Source: Clostridia bacterium | GTDB lineage: Bacteria > Bacillota > Clostridia > Oscillospirales > CAG-272 | Direction of reading: 5' to 3' | Assembly (NCBI GenBank): GCA_017937845.1 | Contig: JAGBCV010000012.1 | Coordinates: 1-57,450, forward strand | Length of the DNA stretch: 57,450 nt | In this document: positions 1-8,605 of the stretch, piece after piece | Layout of the letters: the number at the start of each line of letters is the position of its first letter | Numbering within the stretch: position 1 is the stretch's first letter | Program-made: the position numbers and the translations under genes | Notes under the pieces: model-generated | Database searches by the model: none | What the model was told of the DNA's origin: nothing | Seen by the model: the letters and a program-made list of their open reading frames with translations, nothing else

Positions 1-139
1 GCTGTCTCAAGTTTGGAGATTATTTCCATTTGATAAACATTCCATGCAAAAAACACTTGCAACCCATTATGGAACGCAAGTGTTTTTTATTCGATTTTTT
101 AATTAATTGGAAGCATTACCCAAATTTGAGACAGCCCCT
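1..139. mobile_element. Putative MITE or IS1182-like element remnant, left end cut by the window
   Basis: Bases 1-16 and 120-135 are inverted copies with one mismatch (GCTGTCTCAAGTTTGG against the reverse complement GCTGTCTCAAATTTGG). The right copy continues into CCCC, so the outward-facing end reads GGGGCTGTCTCAAA, which I recall as typical of IS1182-family termini. The interior has no ORF and contains one strong hairpin at 48-88. A short non-coding element with transposon-type ends is a MITE by definition. The family assignment rests on recall. The left flank, and so any target duplication, lies outside the window. Confidence 0.6.
48..88. terminator. Bidirectional hairpin terminator inside the inverted-repeat element
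   Basis: AAAAAACACTTGC (48-60) pairs perfectly with GCAAGTGTTTTTT (76-88) around a 15-nt loop. A-run and T-run flanks allow termination in either direction. It lies about 70 nt beyond the stop of the minus-strand mscS gene and would end the hisS-aspS-mscS transcript. Confidence 0.7.
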
Positions 140-157
140 TTATGCGTATAAGTAATA

Positions 158-979
158 TTATTTTTCGATGTTGTTGACGTGAACGTCCATCTGCGGATAA
201 GGAATGGAAATACCGCGGATATCAAAAATCTTCTTGGATGCTTCGAGGAGGTCGAAGTTTACGGTCCAGTAATCGGAAGCCTTGACCCAAACACGGAACT
301 TGAAGATAAGAGCGCTGTCGCCCTGTGTGCCGAGGCGAACGAAGGGTGCGGGGTCTTTGAGAACGAGTTCGTGTGCGTTTGCAAGGTCGGTGAGTGTCTT
401 CTTGACGAGTTCGATATCAGAATCGTAAGAAACTGCGATTTCGAGGTCAAGACGGCGTGTTTCGTTTGTGCTGTAATCAACAACAGCAGAGTTGGAAAGT
501 GTGCCGTTGGGGATGGTGATCACTTTGTTGTCGGGGGTAACGATGGTGGTATAGAAGATACCGATATCCTTTACAGTACCGGAGAAGCCGTTTGCTTCGA
601 TGAAGTCGCCGATAGAGAACGGATGGAAGATCAGCATCATGATACCGCCTGCGCAGTTGGAAAGGGAGCCCTGGAGAGCAAGACCGATTGCAAGACCGCA
701 GGATGTAACAACGGATGCGATCGCAGTTGCGTCAACGCCGAGGCTGACAGCAGCGAGAATGACCAGAACGACATACAGTACAGCGGTCAAAACGTCTACG
801 ATCAAGGTCTGTGCGTTGGGGCTAAGCTTCTGGAACTTTTTGCCTTTTTTGACAACTTTCAAGATCCATTTGATGATGACTGTTCCCACAACGAGGAGCA
901 GGATGACACCGAGGACTCTGATGCCTGTGGTTACGCACCATTCAGCCAAGGATGCCAAGAGTTCTTTGAGAAAATCCAT
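158..979 (-). CDS. mscS: Small-conductance mechanosensitive channel, MscS family
   Basis: The 273-residue protein should form a heptameric membrane channel that opens under membrane tension to release solutes after osmotic downshock. Three hydrophobic segments fill roughly residues 15-130. The third is rich in Ala and Gly (TSCGLAIGLALQGSLSNCAGG), as in the pore-lining helix of MscS. It is followed by the conserved beta-domain start (HPFSIGDFIEANGFSGTV) and a soluble alpha-beta C-terminus. Length matches the family (about 280). It starts 24 nt after aspS behind an AGAGAGG site and is the last gene of the hisS-aspS-mscS run. Confidence 0.93.
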   Translation of the reverse strand: MDFLKELLASLAEWCVTTGIRVLGVILLLVVGTVIIKWILKVVKKGKKFQKLSPNAQTLIVDVLTAVLYVVLVILAAVSLGVDATAIASVVTSCGLAIGLALQGSLSNCAGGIMMLIFHPFSIGDFIEANGFSGTVKDIGIFYTTIVTPDNKVITIPNGTLSNSAVVDYSTNETRRLDLEIAVSYDSDIELVKKTLTDLANAHELVLKDPAPFVRLGTQGDSALIFKFRVWVKASDYWTVNFDLLEASKKIFDIRGISIPYPQMDVHVNNIEK

Positions 980-1003
980 GGGAAATACCTCTCTTTATAA
1001 AAA

Positions 1004-2788
1004 TTATTTATTTTCTGCTTCTGTAAACGCAAGCGCAAGGTCTGCGAGTGCCTTGGGTTCTGCGGGTGCGGGACAACCGCTCATGAGCTCAGAGGCATTC
1101 TGAACCTTGGGGAATGCCACAACGTCACGGAGGCTGTCTGCGCCGCACATGATCATCGCAAGACGGTCAAGACCGAGAGCCGCGCCGCCGTGAGGAGGAG
1201 CGCCGTAGCGGTATGCGTCAACAAGGAAGCCGAATTTCTTTTGAATATCCTCGTCGGTAAGACCAAGACGGCGGAACATCTTCTGCTGAAGCTCAAAGTC
1301 TGTGATACGGATAGAGCCGGAGGAGATCTCAACGCCGTTGAGAACGAGGTCGTATGCCTTGGCGCGAACGGAGCCGGGATCGCTGTCGATGTAGTCAAGA
1401 CATTCGTCAAGAGGCATGGTGAAGGGATGGTGCATTGCCGCCCATGTTTCGTTTTCTTCGTCCCATTCAAAGAACGGAAATTCTGTGATCCAAAGGAAGT
1501 TATAGCCCTCGGGAATGATATCGAGTTGTTTGCCGAGCTTCAAGCGGAGTGCGCCGAGCGTGGGAAGCGTTACCTTGTCCTTATCGGCAACGATGAGCGC
1601 AACGTCGCCGCGGCGGCAATCGATTCTGTCCATGATGGCTTCAAGCTCGCCCTCTGCCATGAATTTTGCAAAGGAGCAAGCGGGCTTTTCGTCAACGTAG
1701 CGGATATAAGCAAGACCCTTTGCGCCGATGCCCTTGGCGTGTTCGGTGAGCTTATCGATCTCTTTTCTGGTGAGGGTCGCAGCCGCGTTTTTCGCAACGA
1801 TGGCGCGAACGGAGCCGCCTGCGGCAACGGCACCCGAGAATACGGAGAAGCCGCTATCCTTTACGAGGTCGGAGATGTTCTGAATTTCCATGCCGAAACG
1901 GGTATCGGGCTTATCCGAGCCGTAGCGGTTCATCGCTTCCGCAAAGGTGAGTCTGGGGAGCGGGAGGGGGATATCCACGTTGAGGATTTCCTTGAAAAGT
2001 CTTGCAACGTAGCCTTCGTTCATTTCCATGATATCGTTTTCATCGACGAAGGACATTTCAAGGTCGATCTGTGTAAATTCGGGCTGGCGGTCAGCGCGGA
2101 GGTCTTCATCGCGGAAGCAACGCGCGAGCTGAATGTAGCGGTCAAAGCCCGAAAGCATGAGGAGCTGCTTGTAGATCTGAGGGGACTGGGGAAGTGCGTA
2201 AACACTGCCGTGATGGATACGGGAGGGAACGAGGTAGTCGCGTGCGCCCTCGGGAGTAGCCTTCATGAGCATGGGGGTTTCGATTTCGATGAAGCCGTTT
2301 TCGTAGTAATATTCTCTGGTTACACGCGCGATCTCGTGGCGCATGAGAATGTTATTCTGGAGAGAGGGACGGCGGAGGTCGAGATAACGGTATTTGAGCG
2401 CGATCTCGTCGCGAACCTTGACACCGTCATTGATCTCAAAGGGCGTGGTTTCTGCCGCGGAGAGAATTTTATATTCTGTAACGGCGATTTCGATTTCACC
2501 TGTGGGAATTTGCTTGTTTACGGAGCTTCTTGCGCGAACCGTACCCTTTGCGACGACGACGTATTCGGAGCGGGTCTTGAACGCTTCGTCAAATACGGCG
2601 CGGTCGGTGGTATCGTCAAATGCGAGCTGAACGAGACCCGTTCTGTCGCGCAGGTCAATGAAGATAAGACCGCCAAGGTCGCGTGCGCGCTGAACCCAGC
2701 CCATGAGGCAGACGGCTTTGCCTGCATCGGAAAGACGAAGTTCACCGCAATAATGTGTTCTTTTGTCTGTTTTTTCAAGTCTTGCCAT
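1004..2788 (-). CDS. aspS: Aspartyl-tRNA synthetase
   Basis: This cytoplasmic class II synthetase charges tRNA-Asp (or tRNA-Asp and tRNA-Asn if non-discriminating). The 594-residue length is typical of bacterial AspRS. It has an N-terminal OB anticodon-binding domain (residues about 15-110), the class II catalytic core with motif 2 (FRDEDLRADRQPEFTQID), the bacterial GAD insertion in the middle, and a C-terminal motif 3 (GAALGLDRLAM). The start is the ATG at 2788, 8 nt after a GAGGA site. It follows hisS by 19 nt, the usual Firmicutes hisS-aspS pairing. Whether it also charges tRNA-Asn cannot be judged here. Confidence 0.98.
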   Translation of the reverse strand: MARLEKTDKRTHYCGELRLSDAGKAVCLMGWVQRARDLGGLIFIDLRDRTGLVQLAFDDTTDRAVFDEAFKTRSEYVVVAKGTVRARSSVNKQIPTGEIEIAVTEYKILSAAETTPFEINDGVKVRDEIALKYRYLDLRRPSLQNNILMRHEIARVTREYYYENGFIEIETPMLMKATPEGARDYLVPSRIHHGSVYALPQSPQIYKQLLMLSGFDRYIQLARCFRDEDLRADRQPEFTQIDLEMSFVDENDIMEMNEGYVARLFKEILNVDIPLPLPRLTFAEAMNRYGSDKPDTRFGMEIQNISDLVKDSGFSVFSGAVAAGGSVRAIVAKNAAATLTRKEIDKLTEHAKGIGAKGLAYIRYVDEKPACSFAKFMAEGELEAIMDRIDCRRGDVALIVADKDKVTLPTLGALRLKLGKQLDIIPEGYNFLWITEFPFFEWDEENETWAAMHHPFTMPLDECLDYIDSDPGSVRAKAYDLVLNGVEISSGSIRITDFELQQKMFRRLGLTDEDIQKKFGFLVDAYRYGAPPHGGAALGLDRLAMIMCGADSLRDVVAFPKVQNASELMSGCPAPAEPKALADLALAFTEAENK

Positions 2789-2807
2789 AAGAATTGTCCT
2801 CTATTTC

Positions 2808-4124
2808 TTAATTTTTGAGAATTTCGATTGCTTCTTCGACGCTGAGTGTCTTCTGACCGCCCTCGCCGTTCATATCCTTGAGCGCAAGTACGCCGTTTGT
2901 CGCTTCATCCGTACCGATGATGGCGGCGTAAGCAACGCCCATTCTTGCCGCGTATTTCATTTTCTGCTTCATGCCCTTCGTGCCGTAATATACGTCGGAG
3001 GGGATACCGTTTGCGCGGAACGTGTTCGCGGTCTGGACGGCGTAGGGGAGAACGTCCTTGTCCATCGGAATGACGAGTACCTTTGCCATGCTGCCTGTCT
3101 TCGGCGCGATCAGACCGTTATCACGAAGCTGAGAGAAAAGACGGGTAAGACCGATGGAGATGCCGATGCCGGGGAGCTTTTTGTCGGTATAATAGCCTGT
3201 GAGGTTATCGTATCTGCCGCCCGAGCATACACTGCCGAATTCGGGGTGTCCGTTGATGGTGGTTTCGTAAACGGTGCCTGTGTAGTAGTCAAGACCGCGC
3301 GCGATGGAAAGGTCGATGCGGAAGTTTTCTTCGGGCATACCGAACATGACCATAGCGTCGGAAACGGTTTCGAGCTCATTTACGCCAAGGACAAAGGATT
3401 CGTCCTCTACGCCGAGCGCACGGAGGCTTTCGAGCATCTGCTTTCTGTCGCCTGTGATGGTGATGAAATCGATGATTTTATCGGTAGATTCTTCGGGAAC
3501 GCCGATTTTAACGAGCTCCTCGACGACCTTATCCTTGCCGATCTTTTCGATTTTATCGATGATACGGAGGATCTCTTCGATCTTATCGGAAAGACCGAGA
3601 GAAGCGAAGAAGCCGCCGAGCACCTTTCTGTTGTTGATGCGGATGGTAAAATCACCGATACCGAGCTTTTTGAAAACGTGATAGATAACGGCAGGCATTT
3701 CGGCATCGTAGAGAATGTCGAGGTCATCGCCGCCGATGATGTCGATGTCGCACTGATAAAATTCGCGGAATCTGCCTTTCTGGGGGCGTTCGCCGCGGTA
3801 GACCTTGCTCATCTGATAGCGCTTGAACGGGAAAACGAGGTCGTTCTGATGCTGCGCAACGTAGCGGGCAAGCGGAACGGTCAGGTCAAAGCGCAGGGAA
3901 AGGTCGTTGTCGCCTTTTTGGAAGCGGTAGATCTGCTTTTCGGTCTCGCCGCCTGCCTTTGCGAGGAGGACCTCGGAAAGCTCGATGACGGGGGTGTCGA
4001 GCGGAAGAAAACCGAAGCTTTCGTAGACCTCACGGATTTTGTCATACATATCGTTGAAGAGAATCTGATCGGCGGGGAGAAGCTCCATAAAGCCGGGCAG
4101 GATTCTCGGGGTTACTTTTTCCAT
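2808..4124 (-). CDS. hisS: Histidyl-tRNA synthetase
   Basis: This 438-residue class II synthetase charges tRNA-His in the cytoplasm. It shows the N-terminal catalytic core with motif 2 (YRGERPQKGRFREFYQCDID), the HisRS-specific sequence ARGLDYYTGTVYE, a GRYDNL loop, and a C-terminal anticodon-binding domain (from about residue 340). Length is normal. The ATG at 4124 follows AAGGAG at 8-nt spacing. It is first in a minus-strand operon with aspS and mscS, driven by the promoter at 4172-4200. I see no T-box leader in the short upstream region. Confidence 0.98.
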   Translation of the reverse strand: MEKVTPRILPGFMELLPADQILFNDMYDKIREVYESFGFLPLDTPVIELSEVLLAKAGGETEKQIYRFQKGDNDLSLRFDLTVPLARYVAQHQNDLVFPFKRYQMSKVYRGERPQKGRFREFYQCDIDIIGGDDLDILYDAEMPAVIYHVFKKLGIGDFTIRINNRKVLGGFFASLGLSDKIEEILRIIDKIEKIGKDKVVEELVKIGVPEESTDKIIDFITITGDRKQMLESLRALGVEDESFVLGVNELETVSDAMVMFGMPEENFRIDLSIARGLDYYTGTVYETTINGHPEFGSVCSGGRYDNLTGYYTDKKLPGIGISIGLTRLFSQLRDNGLIAPKTGSMAKVLVIPMDKDVLPYAVQTANTFRANGIPSDVYYGTKGMKQKMKYAARMGVAYAAIIGTDEATNGVLALKDMNGEGGQKTLSVEEAIEILKN

Positions 4125-4171
4125 GCATAATCTCCTTGATGAATTTCATATAGATATATTTACATCTTGTT

Positions 4172-4200
4172 ATTATATCATGCTTTTTTTCGTTTTTCAA
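4172..4200 (-). promoter_or_regulatory. Sigma-A promoter for hisS-aspS-mscS
   Basis: On the minus strand a -35 TTGAAA (4195-4200) and -10 TATAAT (4172-4177) are separated by 17 nt. The -10 is preceded by TGA, giving an extended -10 (TGATATAAT). It lies about 50 nt upstream of the hisS start and is back-to-back with the recG promoter. Confidence 0.8.
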
Positions 4201-4217
4201 TATTTTTATGAGGATTC

Positions 4218-4246
4218 TTGACGATTTTTTAAGGGTATGATATAAT
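4218..4246 (+). promoter_or_regulatory. Sigma-A promoter for recG
   Basis: A -35 TTGACG (4218-4223), a 17-nt spacer and -10 TATAAT (4241-4246) with an extended TGA just before it. The predicted start is near 4253, leaving a leader of about 27 nt before recG. It is divergent from the hisS promoter, with 17 nt between the two -35 boxes. Confidence 0.85.
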
Positions 4247-4279
4247 TTTATCAACAAAAATCAAGAGAGGGGCGATAGG

Positions 4280-6508
4280 ATGAGAAAAAGCTCTTTGCAA
4301 ACAGGCAAGGACACGCCCATCGATCGTTTTTACGGCATCGGTGAAAAACGCGCGGAGGCGTTTTATAAGCTTGGAATCCGGACGGCTGAGGAGCTGGTGT
4401 ATCATTTCCCGCGTGCGTATGAACCGCGGGGAAATGTGAAAACGACGGCGGAGGCGGAGGACGGAGAGGTCTGTTCGCTTGTTTTGACGGTCGCAAACGA
4501 GCCGAAAACGGCGATGATACGAAAGGGCATGACGCTTACGAAATTCACCGCGTTTGATGAGGACGGCGTTTGCGCCGTTACGTTTTTCAATCAGCCGTAC
4601 GTGAGGGACGTAGCGCATAAGGGCATGACGTTCCGCTTTTTCGGCAAGGTCAAAAGGGACAAGCCCAACGCACCCGCATGGGAATTTTGCGAGCCTTTTG
4701 AGGTTTCTCCGCGACAGTTTAAGACGGAAAAGAAAGAAAAAGCATCGGTTTCGATGGCATCTCCCATCATGGAAGCCGTAACGCCGAGAGGCGTACTTCG
4801 CTCGCTCGTGCCTGTATACCCCCTCACGGCGGGCATTTCGCAAAAGCTCATGGGCAGTACGATGAAGGAGGCGCTTTCCGCTGTTTCCTCCGAAACGGAC
4901 GGAATTTCGGAGTTTTTGTCCGAAAATTTGCTGAAAAAGTACGGATTTTGCGGTATTCACGAGGCTTTGCGTTTCATTCATATGCCCGAAACGCTTGACG
5001 ATACGGCGGTAGCGGTGAAGCGCCTTGCCTTTGACGAGCTGTATCTTTTCGCGCTTGCCATGATGCTTTCCAAGGACGGCGAGGTGAAGCGGGTGGATGC
5101 GCCCTTGTCGGTCATCGACCGCGCGCCGTTTATGTCCTCGCTTTCATATCGGCTGACCGCGGCGCAGATGCGCGTTTGCGATGCCGTCGAGCAGGATATG
5201 ACGGGCGGTACGGTCATGAATCGGCTTGTCGTCGGGGATGTTGGCTCGGGAAAAACCATCTGCGCGGCGTTTGCGGTCTATCTTGCGCTTCAAAACGGCA
5301 AGCAGGCGGCTTTGATGGCGCCGACGGAAATCTTGGCGCGCCAGCATTATGAGGAGCTTTCCGCGTTTTTTGCGCGTTTTGGTTATCAAACGGAGCTTCT
5401 TGTCGGCAGTATGACGGCTTCCGCGAAGAAAAAGGCGGTGGCAAATCTCGCGTCGGGCATTTCTTCCTTCGTCATCGGTACGCACGCGCTGATCGAGGAA
5501 AGCGTGCGATTTCAGGACCTTGCGCTCGCCATTATCGACGAACAGCACCGCTTCGGCACGGGACAAAGACGGAAGCTTTCGGAAAAAGCGGAAAATGTTC
5601 ATGTGCTGACGATGAGTGCCACGCCGATTCCGAGAACGCTTGCGATGGTGCTTTACTGCGATACGGATGTGTCTATCATCGACGAAATGCCCCCCGGACG
5701 GCAAAAGGTGGATACGTTTTTGGTCAATGAAAGTTACAGAGAACGGCTGAATGGCTTTATCCGGAAGAATATTTCGATGGGGGGACAGGTCTATATCGTT
5801 TGTCCCGCCGTTGAGGAGGAGGAAACGCTGGAGGGAGAAAGCGGCGAAAGGGTTTCCATGAGCGACCTCATTCCGCTTGGCGGCGCGAGGGAGGAAAAGA
5901 CGAAAAAGAAAGCCGCTACGGCGTTTGCCGAGCAGCTTGCAGGTGTTTTCCCCGAATATCGTGTGGCGTTCGTTCATGGGAAACTAAGTGGTAAGGAAAA
6001 AGACCGCATCATGACGGAATTTGCGAAAGGGGAGATTCAAATTCTCGTTTCCACGACGGTCATCGAGGTCGGTGTCAATGTGCCGAGCGCAACGCTCATG
6101 ATCGTGGAAAACGCGGAGCTTTTCGGACTTTCGGCGCTTCATCAGCTTCGCGGGCGCGTCGGGCGCGGAAAGGCGAAATCCTATTGCGTTCTCGTTTCCG
6201 ACAGCAAAAGCGAGAAAGCGCGTGAAAGACTGAAGATCCTTTGCGCGACGAACGACGGTTTCAAGATCGCGGAAAAGGATCTCGAAATGCGCGGTCCCGG
6301 CGACTTTTTGGAGCAAAATTACGGAAAAACCAGACAGAGCGGTGAGTTTGACCTTGGCATCGCCTCGCTTGAGGGCAACGTGAAGCTCCTTTACACCGCC
6401 TTTGACGAGGCAAAAGCGACCCTCGCAGATGACCCTGCGCTTGAAAAAACGGGAAATCTGGAGCTTAGAAAAAAGGTTTTTTCTGACCGCGCCGCTTCTC
6501 GCGTATGA
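4280..6508 (+). CDS. recG: ATP-dependent DNA helicase RecG
   Basis: RecG remodels stalled replication forks and branched DNA. The 742-residue protein has an N-terminal wedge/OB domain (to about residue 240), then a superfamily 2 helicase core. This has Walker A GDVGSGKT near residue 320, a DEQH Walker B box (IDEQHRFG) near 420, SATPIPRT motif III, and the QxxGRxGR-type motif (LRGRVGRG) near the C-terminus with the RecG-typical FLEQNYGKTRQSG region. The size is slightly above the usual 680-700, owing to a charged insert around residues 510-545. The ATG at 4280 follows a GAGAGGGG stretch. It converges on the AraC gene with only 13 nt between stops and no visible terminator. Confidence 0.97.
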   Translation: MRKSSLQTGKDTPIDRFYGIGEKRAEAFYKLGIRTAEELVYHFPRAYEPRGNVKTTAEAEDGEVCSLVLTVANEPKTAMIRKGMTLTKFTAFDEDGVCAVTFFNQPYVRDVAHKGMTFRFFGKVKRDKPNAPAWEFCEPFEVSPRQFKTEKKEKASVSMASPIMEAVTPRGVLRSLVPVYPLTAGISQKLMGSTMKEALSAVSSETDGISEFLSENLLKKYGFCGIHEALRFIHMPETLDDTAVAVKRLAFDELYLFALAMMLSKDGEVKRVDAPLSVIDRAPFMSSLSYRLTAAQMRVCDAVEQDMTGGTVMNRLVVGDVGSGKTICAAFAVYLALQNGKQAALMAPTEILARQHYEELSAFFARFGYQTELLVGSMTASAKKKAVANLASGISSFVIGTHALIEESVRFQDLALAIIDEQHRFGTGQRRKLSEKAENVHVLTMSATPIPRTLAMVLYCDTDVSIIDEMPPGRQKVDTFLVNESYRERLNGFIRKNISMGGQVYIVCPAVEEEETLEGESGERVSMSDLIPLGGAREEKTKKKAATAFAEQLAGVFPEYRVAFVHGKLSGKEKDRIMTEFAKGEIQILVSTTVIEVGVNVPSATLMIVENAELFGLSALHQLRGRVGRGKAKSYCVLVSDSKSEKARERLKILCATNDGFKIAEKDLEMRGPGDFLEQNYGKTRQSGEFDLGIASLEGNVKLLYTAFDEAKATLADDPALEKTGNLELRKKVFSDRAASRV

Positions 6509-6521
6509 GAAAAACGGAGAG

Positions 6522-7235
6522 TCACCTCCACTTTTGATAGGCTTTCCAAAAGCCGCAGTAGGATTGATAACCGACGTATTCCGCGATTTCGGAAAGCGTC
6601 ATTTCCGTGGTCTTCATCAGATTTTCCGCAACGGTCATGCGCTGAAAAAGCAGATTTTCGCCAAAGGTCTTGCCCGTGTGCTTTTTGATGACGCGCTGGG
6701 TCTGCATCTCGGAAAGCTGAAGCTCCTTGGCAAGGTCGCGCAGGGTGATCTTCCTTGCGTAATTCAAGGAGAAAAATTCTCGAATCTGCAAGGTATAGTC
6801 GTCAAGCGGACAGATATTCAGCTCTTTTAAGGAGATCAGCTCATTCAAAATAAAGAAAAGATGGTTATATATCAGAGAAATATCGGCTTTTTCTTGTGTT
6901 TTTTGATAGATTTCCGCGATAAGTCCGCTTGCGATCTGCTTACAAACAACATCTTCCGCGCTATGCTCCGCATAAAACGCGATGCGAGAGATTTTCCCGT
7001 TTTCGGCTTCCACAGCGTGATAACAGTGTGGCGGTATCAAAATCGCGTGATTTTCTGAAACACGGTGGGTTTCGCCGTCTATGCTAAAAACGGCTTCCCC
7101 CTCCGTGATGACATGCACCTCACAGTAAAGGTGATTATGGAGCGGGGTGTGGGGGACGCGATTGATGCGGAGATAGCCCTCGATATCGTCGAGAAGGATG
7201 CGGGGCGTTTGATGCTTGACTTCGATGACATTCAT
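6522..7235 (-). CDS. AraC-family transcriptional regulator with N-terminal cupin
   Basis: This 237-residue regulator has a cupin-like sensor domain (residues about 1-110, including HTPLHNHLYCEVHVI and SENHAILIPPHCYHAV) and a C-terminal double HTH of the AraC type (about 140-237; ITLRDLAKELQLSEMQTQRV and TLSEIAEYVGYQSYCGFWKA). I chose the ATG at 7235 because GGAAAGG precedes it by 7 nt and the protein then begins at the cupin; the frame stays open upstream without a good site. It is divergent from a transporter and a GH10-like gene, so it probably senses a sugar or glycan product and controls those genes. The ligand is unknown. Confidence 0.9.
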   Translation of the reverse strand: MNVIEVKHQTPRILLDDIEGYLRINRVPHTPLHNHLYCEVHVITEGEAVFSIDGETHRVSENHAILIPPHCYHAVEAENGKISRIAFYAEHSAEDVVCKQIASGLIAEIYQKTQEKADISLIYNHLFFILNELISLKELNICPLDDYTLQIREFFSLNYARKITLRDLAKELQLSEMQTQRVIKKHTGKTFGENLLFQRMTVAENLMKTTEMTLSEIAEYVGYQSYCGFWKAYQKWR

Positions 7236-7314
7236 ATCAAAACCTTTCCGATATAAACATGAAAACGAGGTTCTGTTTATATTGTATATTGCTTTTTTTG
7301 CTGATTTTGCTACA

Positions 7315-7343
7315 ATTATATCATATAAAGGACCATTTATCAA
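7315..7343 (-). promoter_or_regulatory. Sigma-A promoter for the AraC regulator
   Basis: Minus strand -35 TTGATA (7338-7343), 17-nt spacer, -10 TATAAT (7315-7320) with an upstream TGA (extended -10). It lies within the 140-bp divergent region between the regulator and the transporter, so the regulator could control both directions by binding here. A weak plus-strand promoter (TTGCTT, 16 nt, TACAAT) overlaps it. Confidence 0.7.
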
Positions 7344-7375
7344 GGTGATTTCGGAAATGTGGGGGTGACGATTTT

Positions 7376-8578
7376 TTGAATAACATTCAAAAATATTATA
7401 TTTATTCCGTTCTTTGGAGCATCATTACGCTTGTCACGAGCGGGTCTGTGGCGCAGACGTTTCTTTTGGAATACGGCTTTTCCGAGGAGAACGTAACGGT
7501 TTTCGTGTCCGTGATGCAGATCATACAGGTGCTGACGATCTTTCTCTTTTCCAAGGGCTCGGACAGTGTGAAATCCGTTGTCAAAACGATGGCGCGCGCG
7601 CATATCTTGGATATTCCGCTTTGTCTTTTCTTCTTGGCGCTCTGTTTTTTGACGTTTACGGAGATTTCTCCCGTCTATATCGTGCTTTTGCTGGTCGGCG
7701 GGGTATACAGCATTTCCGTCGGCATCAACAACGTCCTCGTCTATAAATTGCCGTATCATATCATGGATATGCGCTTTTACGGCAAATATATCTCGATTTC
7801 GAGTGCGCTTGTCGGCATCGTTTCGGTGATATTTTCCATCGTTTCGCATTTCGCGCAGTCCGCTTTCGGCTTTATGCCGGCGATGCGAGGCATTTATATC
7901 CTGACGGTCGTGATTTGGGCGGTCTTTTTGCTTGTGACGTTTTCCATGAAAGAGGAAAAGGTGAAAATGCCCGAAAAATCGAAGGAAAAGATCAATCTTT
8001 TCAAGTATAAACCCTTTATCACGCTTGTTTTGCCCAATGTTTTGCGCGGTTTTTGCCTTGGTATCGTGAGTATGGCGATCACCATCGGCTATTATACGGA
8101 GCTTATCGACGGCGTTTCCGCAAACTACGTTATCATCATCACAAACGCATTGACGATCTTCGGTTCGTTTGCGTTTTCCAAAATCGCACGTTATATGCGC
8201 GATAAAAACATCATTTTGCTTTGCAGTATCGTGCTTGCGGCGCTTCTTCCGATCATGACCGTTTTCGGTACGGGCGCTTTTCTCGTCGTGTATTCGGTCA
8301 TCTATTTCTTTTTGATCATTCTGAACAATATCGTTCCCGTCACCGTGACGAAGATCATCGACTATAAGGTCGCAGGACAGTATTCCGCGGGGCGTATGCT
8401 TCTCAATACCCTCGGAACCTCGCTTGCGGGCTTTCTTTGCGTGCCGATGTTCAAAACGCTCGGCGTGATTCCGACGCTTGCGCTCTCGGGCGGTATGCAA
8501 CTGATTTCGGGTATCGGATATTATATCGTGCTCGTCGGCATCGAAAAAAAGAAAAAACAAGAGGGCGCTGTCGTTTGA
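7376..8578 (+). CDS. Major facilitator superfamily-like transporter
   Basis: A 400-residue integral membrane protein with about twelve hydrophobic segments and a central charged cytoplasmic loop (residues about 190-210, FSMKEEKVKMPEKSKEKINL), as expected for two six-helix MFS halves. The C-terminus ends in a lysine-rich cytoplasmic tail. The start is a TTG behind GGGGGTG at 9-nt spacing; no in-frame ATG with a ribosome site is nearby. Its position between an AraC regulator and a glycosidase-like protein suggests uptake of an oligosaccharide or sugar acid. No substrate-defining motif was recognised. Confidence 0.85.
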   Translation: MNNIQKYYIYSVLWSIITLVTSGSVAQTFLLEYGFSEENVTVFVSVMQIIQVLTIFLFSKGSDSVKSVVKTMARAHILDIPLCLFFLALCFLTFTEISPVYIVLLLVGGVYSISVGINNVLVYKLPYHIMDMRFYGKYISISSALVGIVSVIFSIVSHFAQSAFGFMPAMRGIYILTVVIWAVFLLVTFSMKEEKVKMPEKSKEKINLFKYKPFITLVLPNVLRGFCLGIVSMAITIGYYTELIDGVSANYVIIITNALTIFGSFAFSKIARYMRDKNIILLCSIVLAALLPIMTVFGTGAFLVVYSVIYFFLIILNNIVPVTVTKIIDYKVAGQYSAGRMLLNTLGTSLAGFLCVPMFKTLGVIPTLALSGGMQLISGIGYYIVLVGIEKKKKQEGAVV

Positions 8579-8605
8579 CGCGGATATCCTGACAAGGAGG
8601 ATTTT

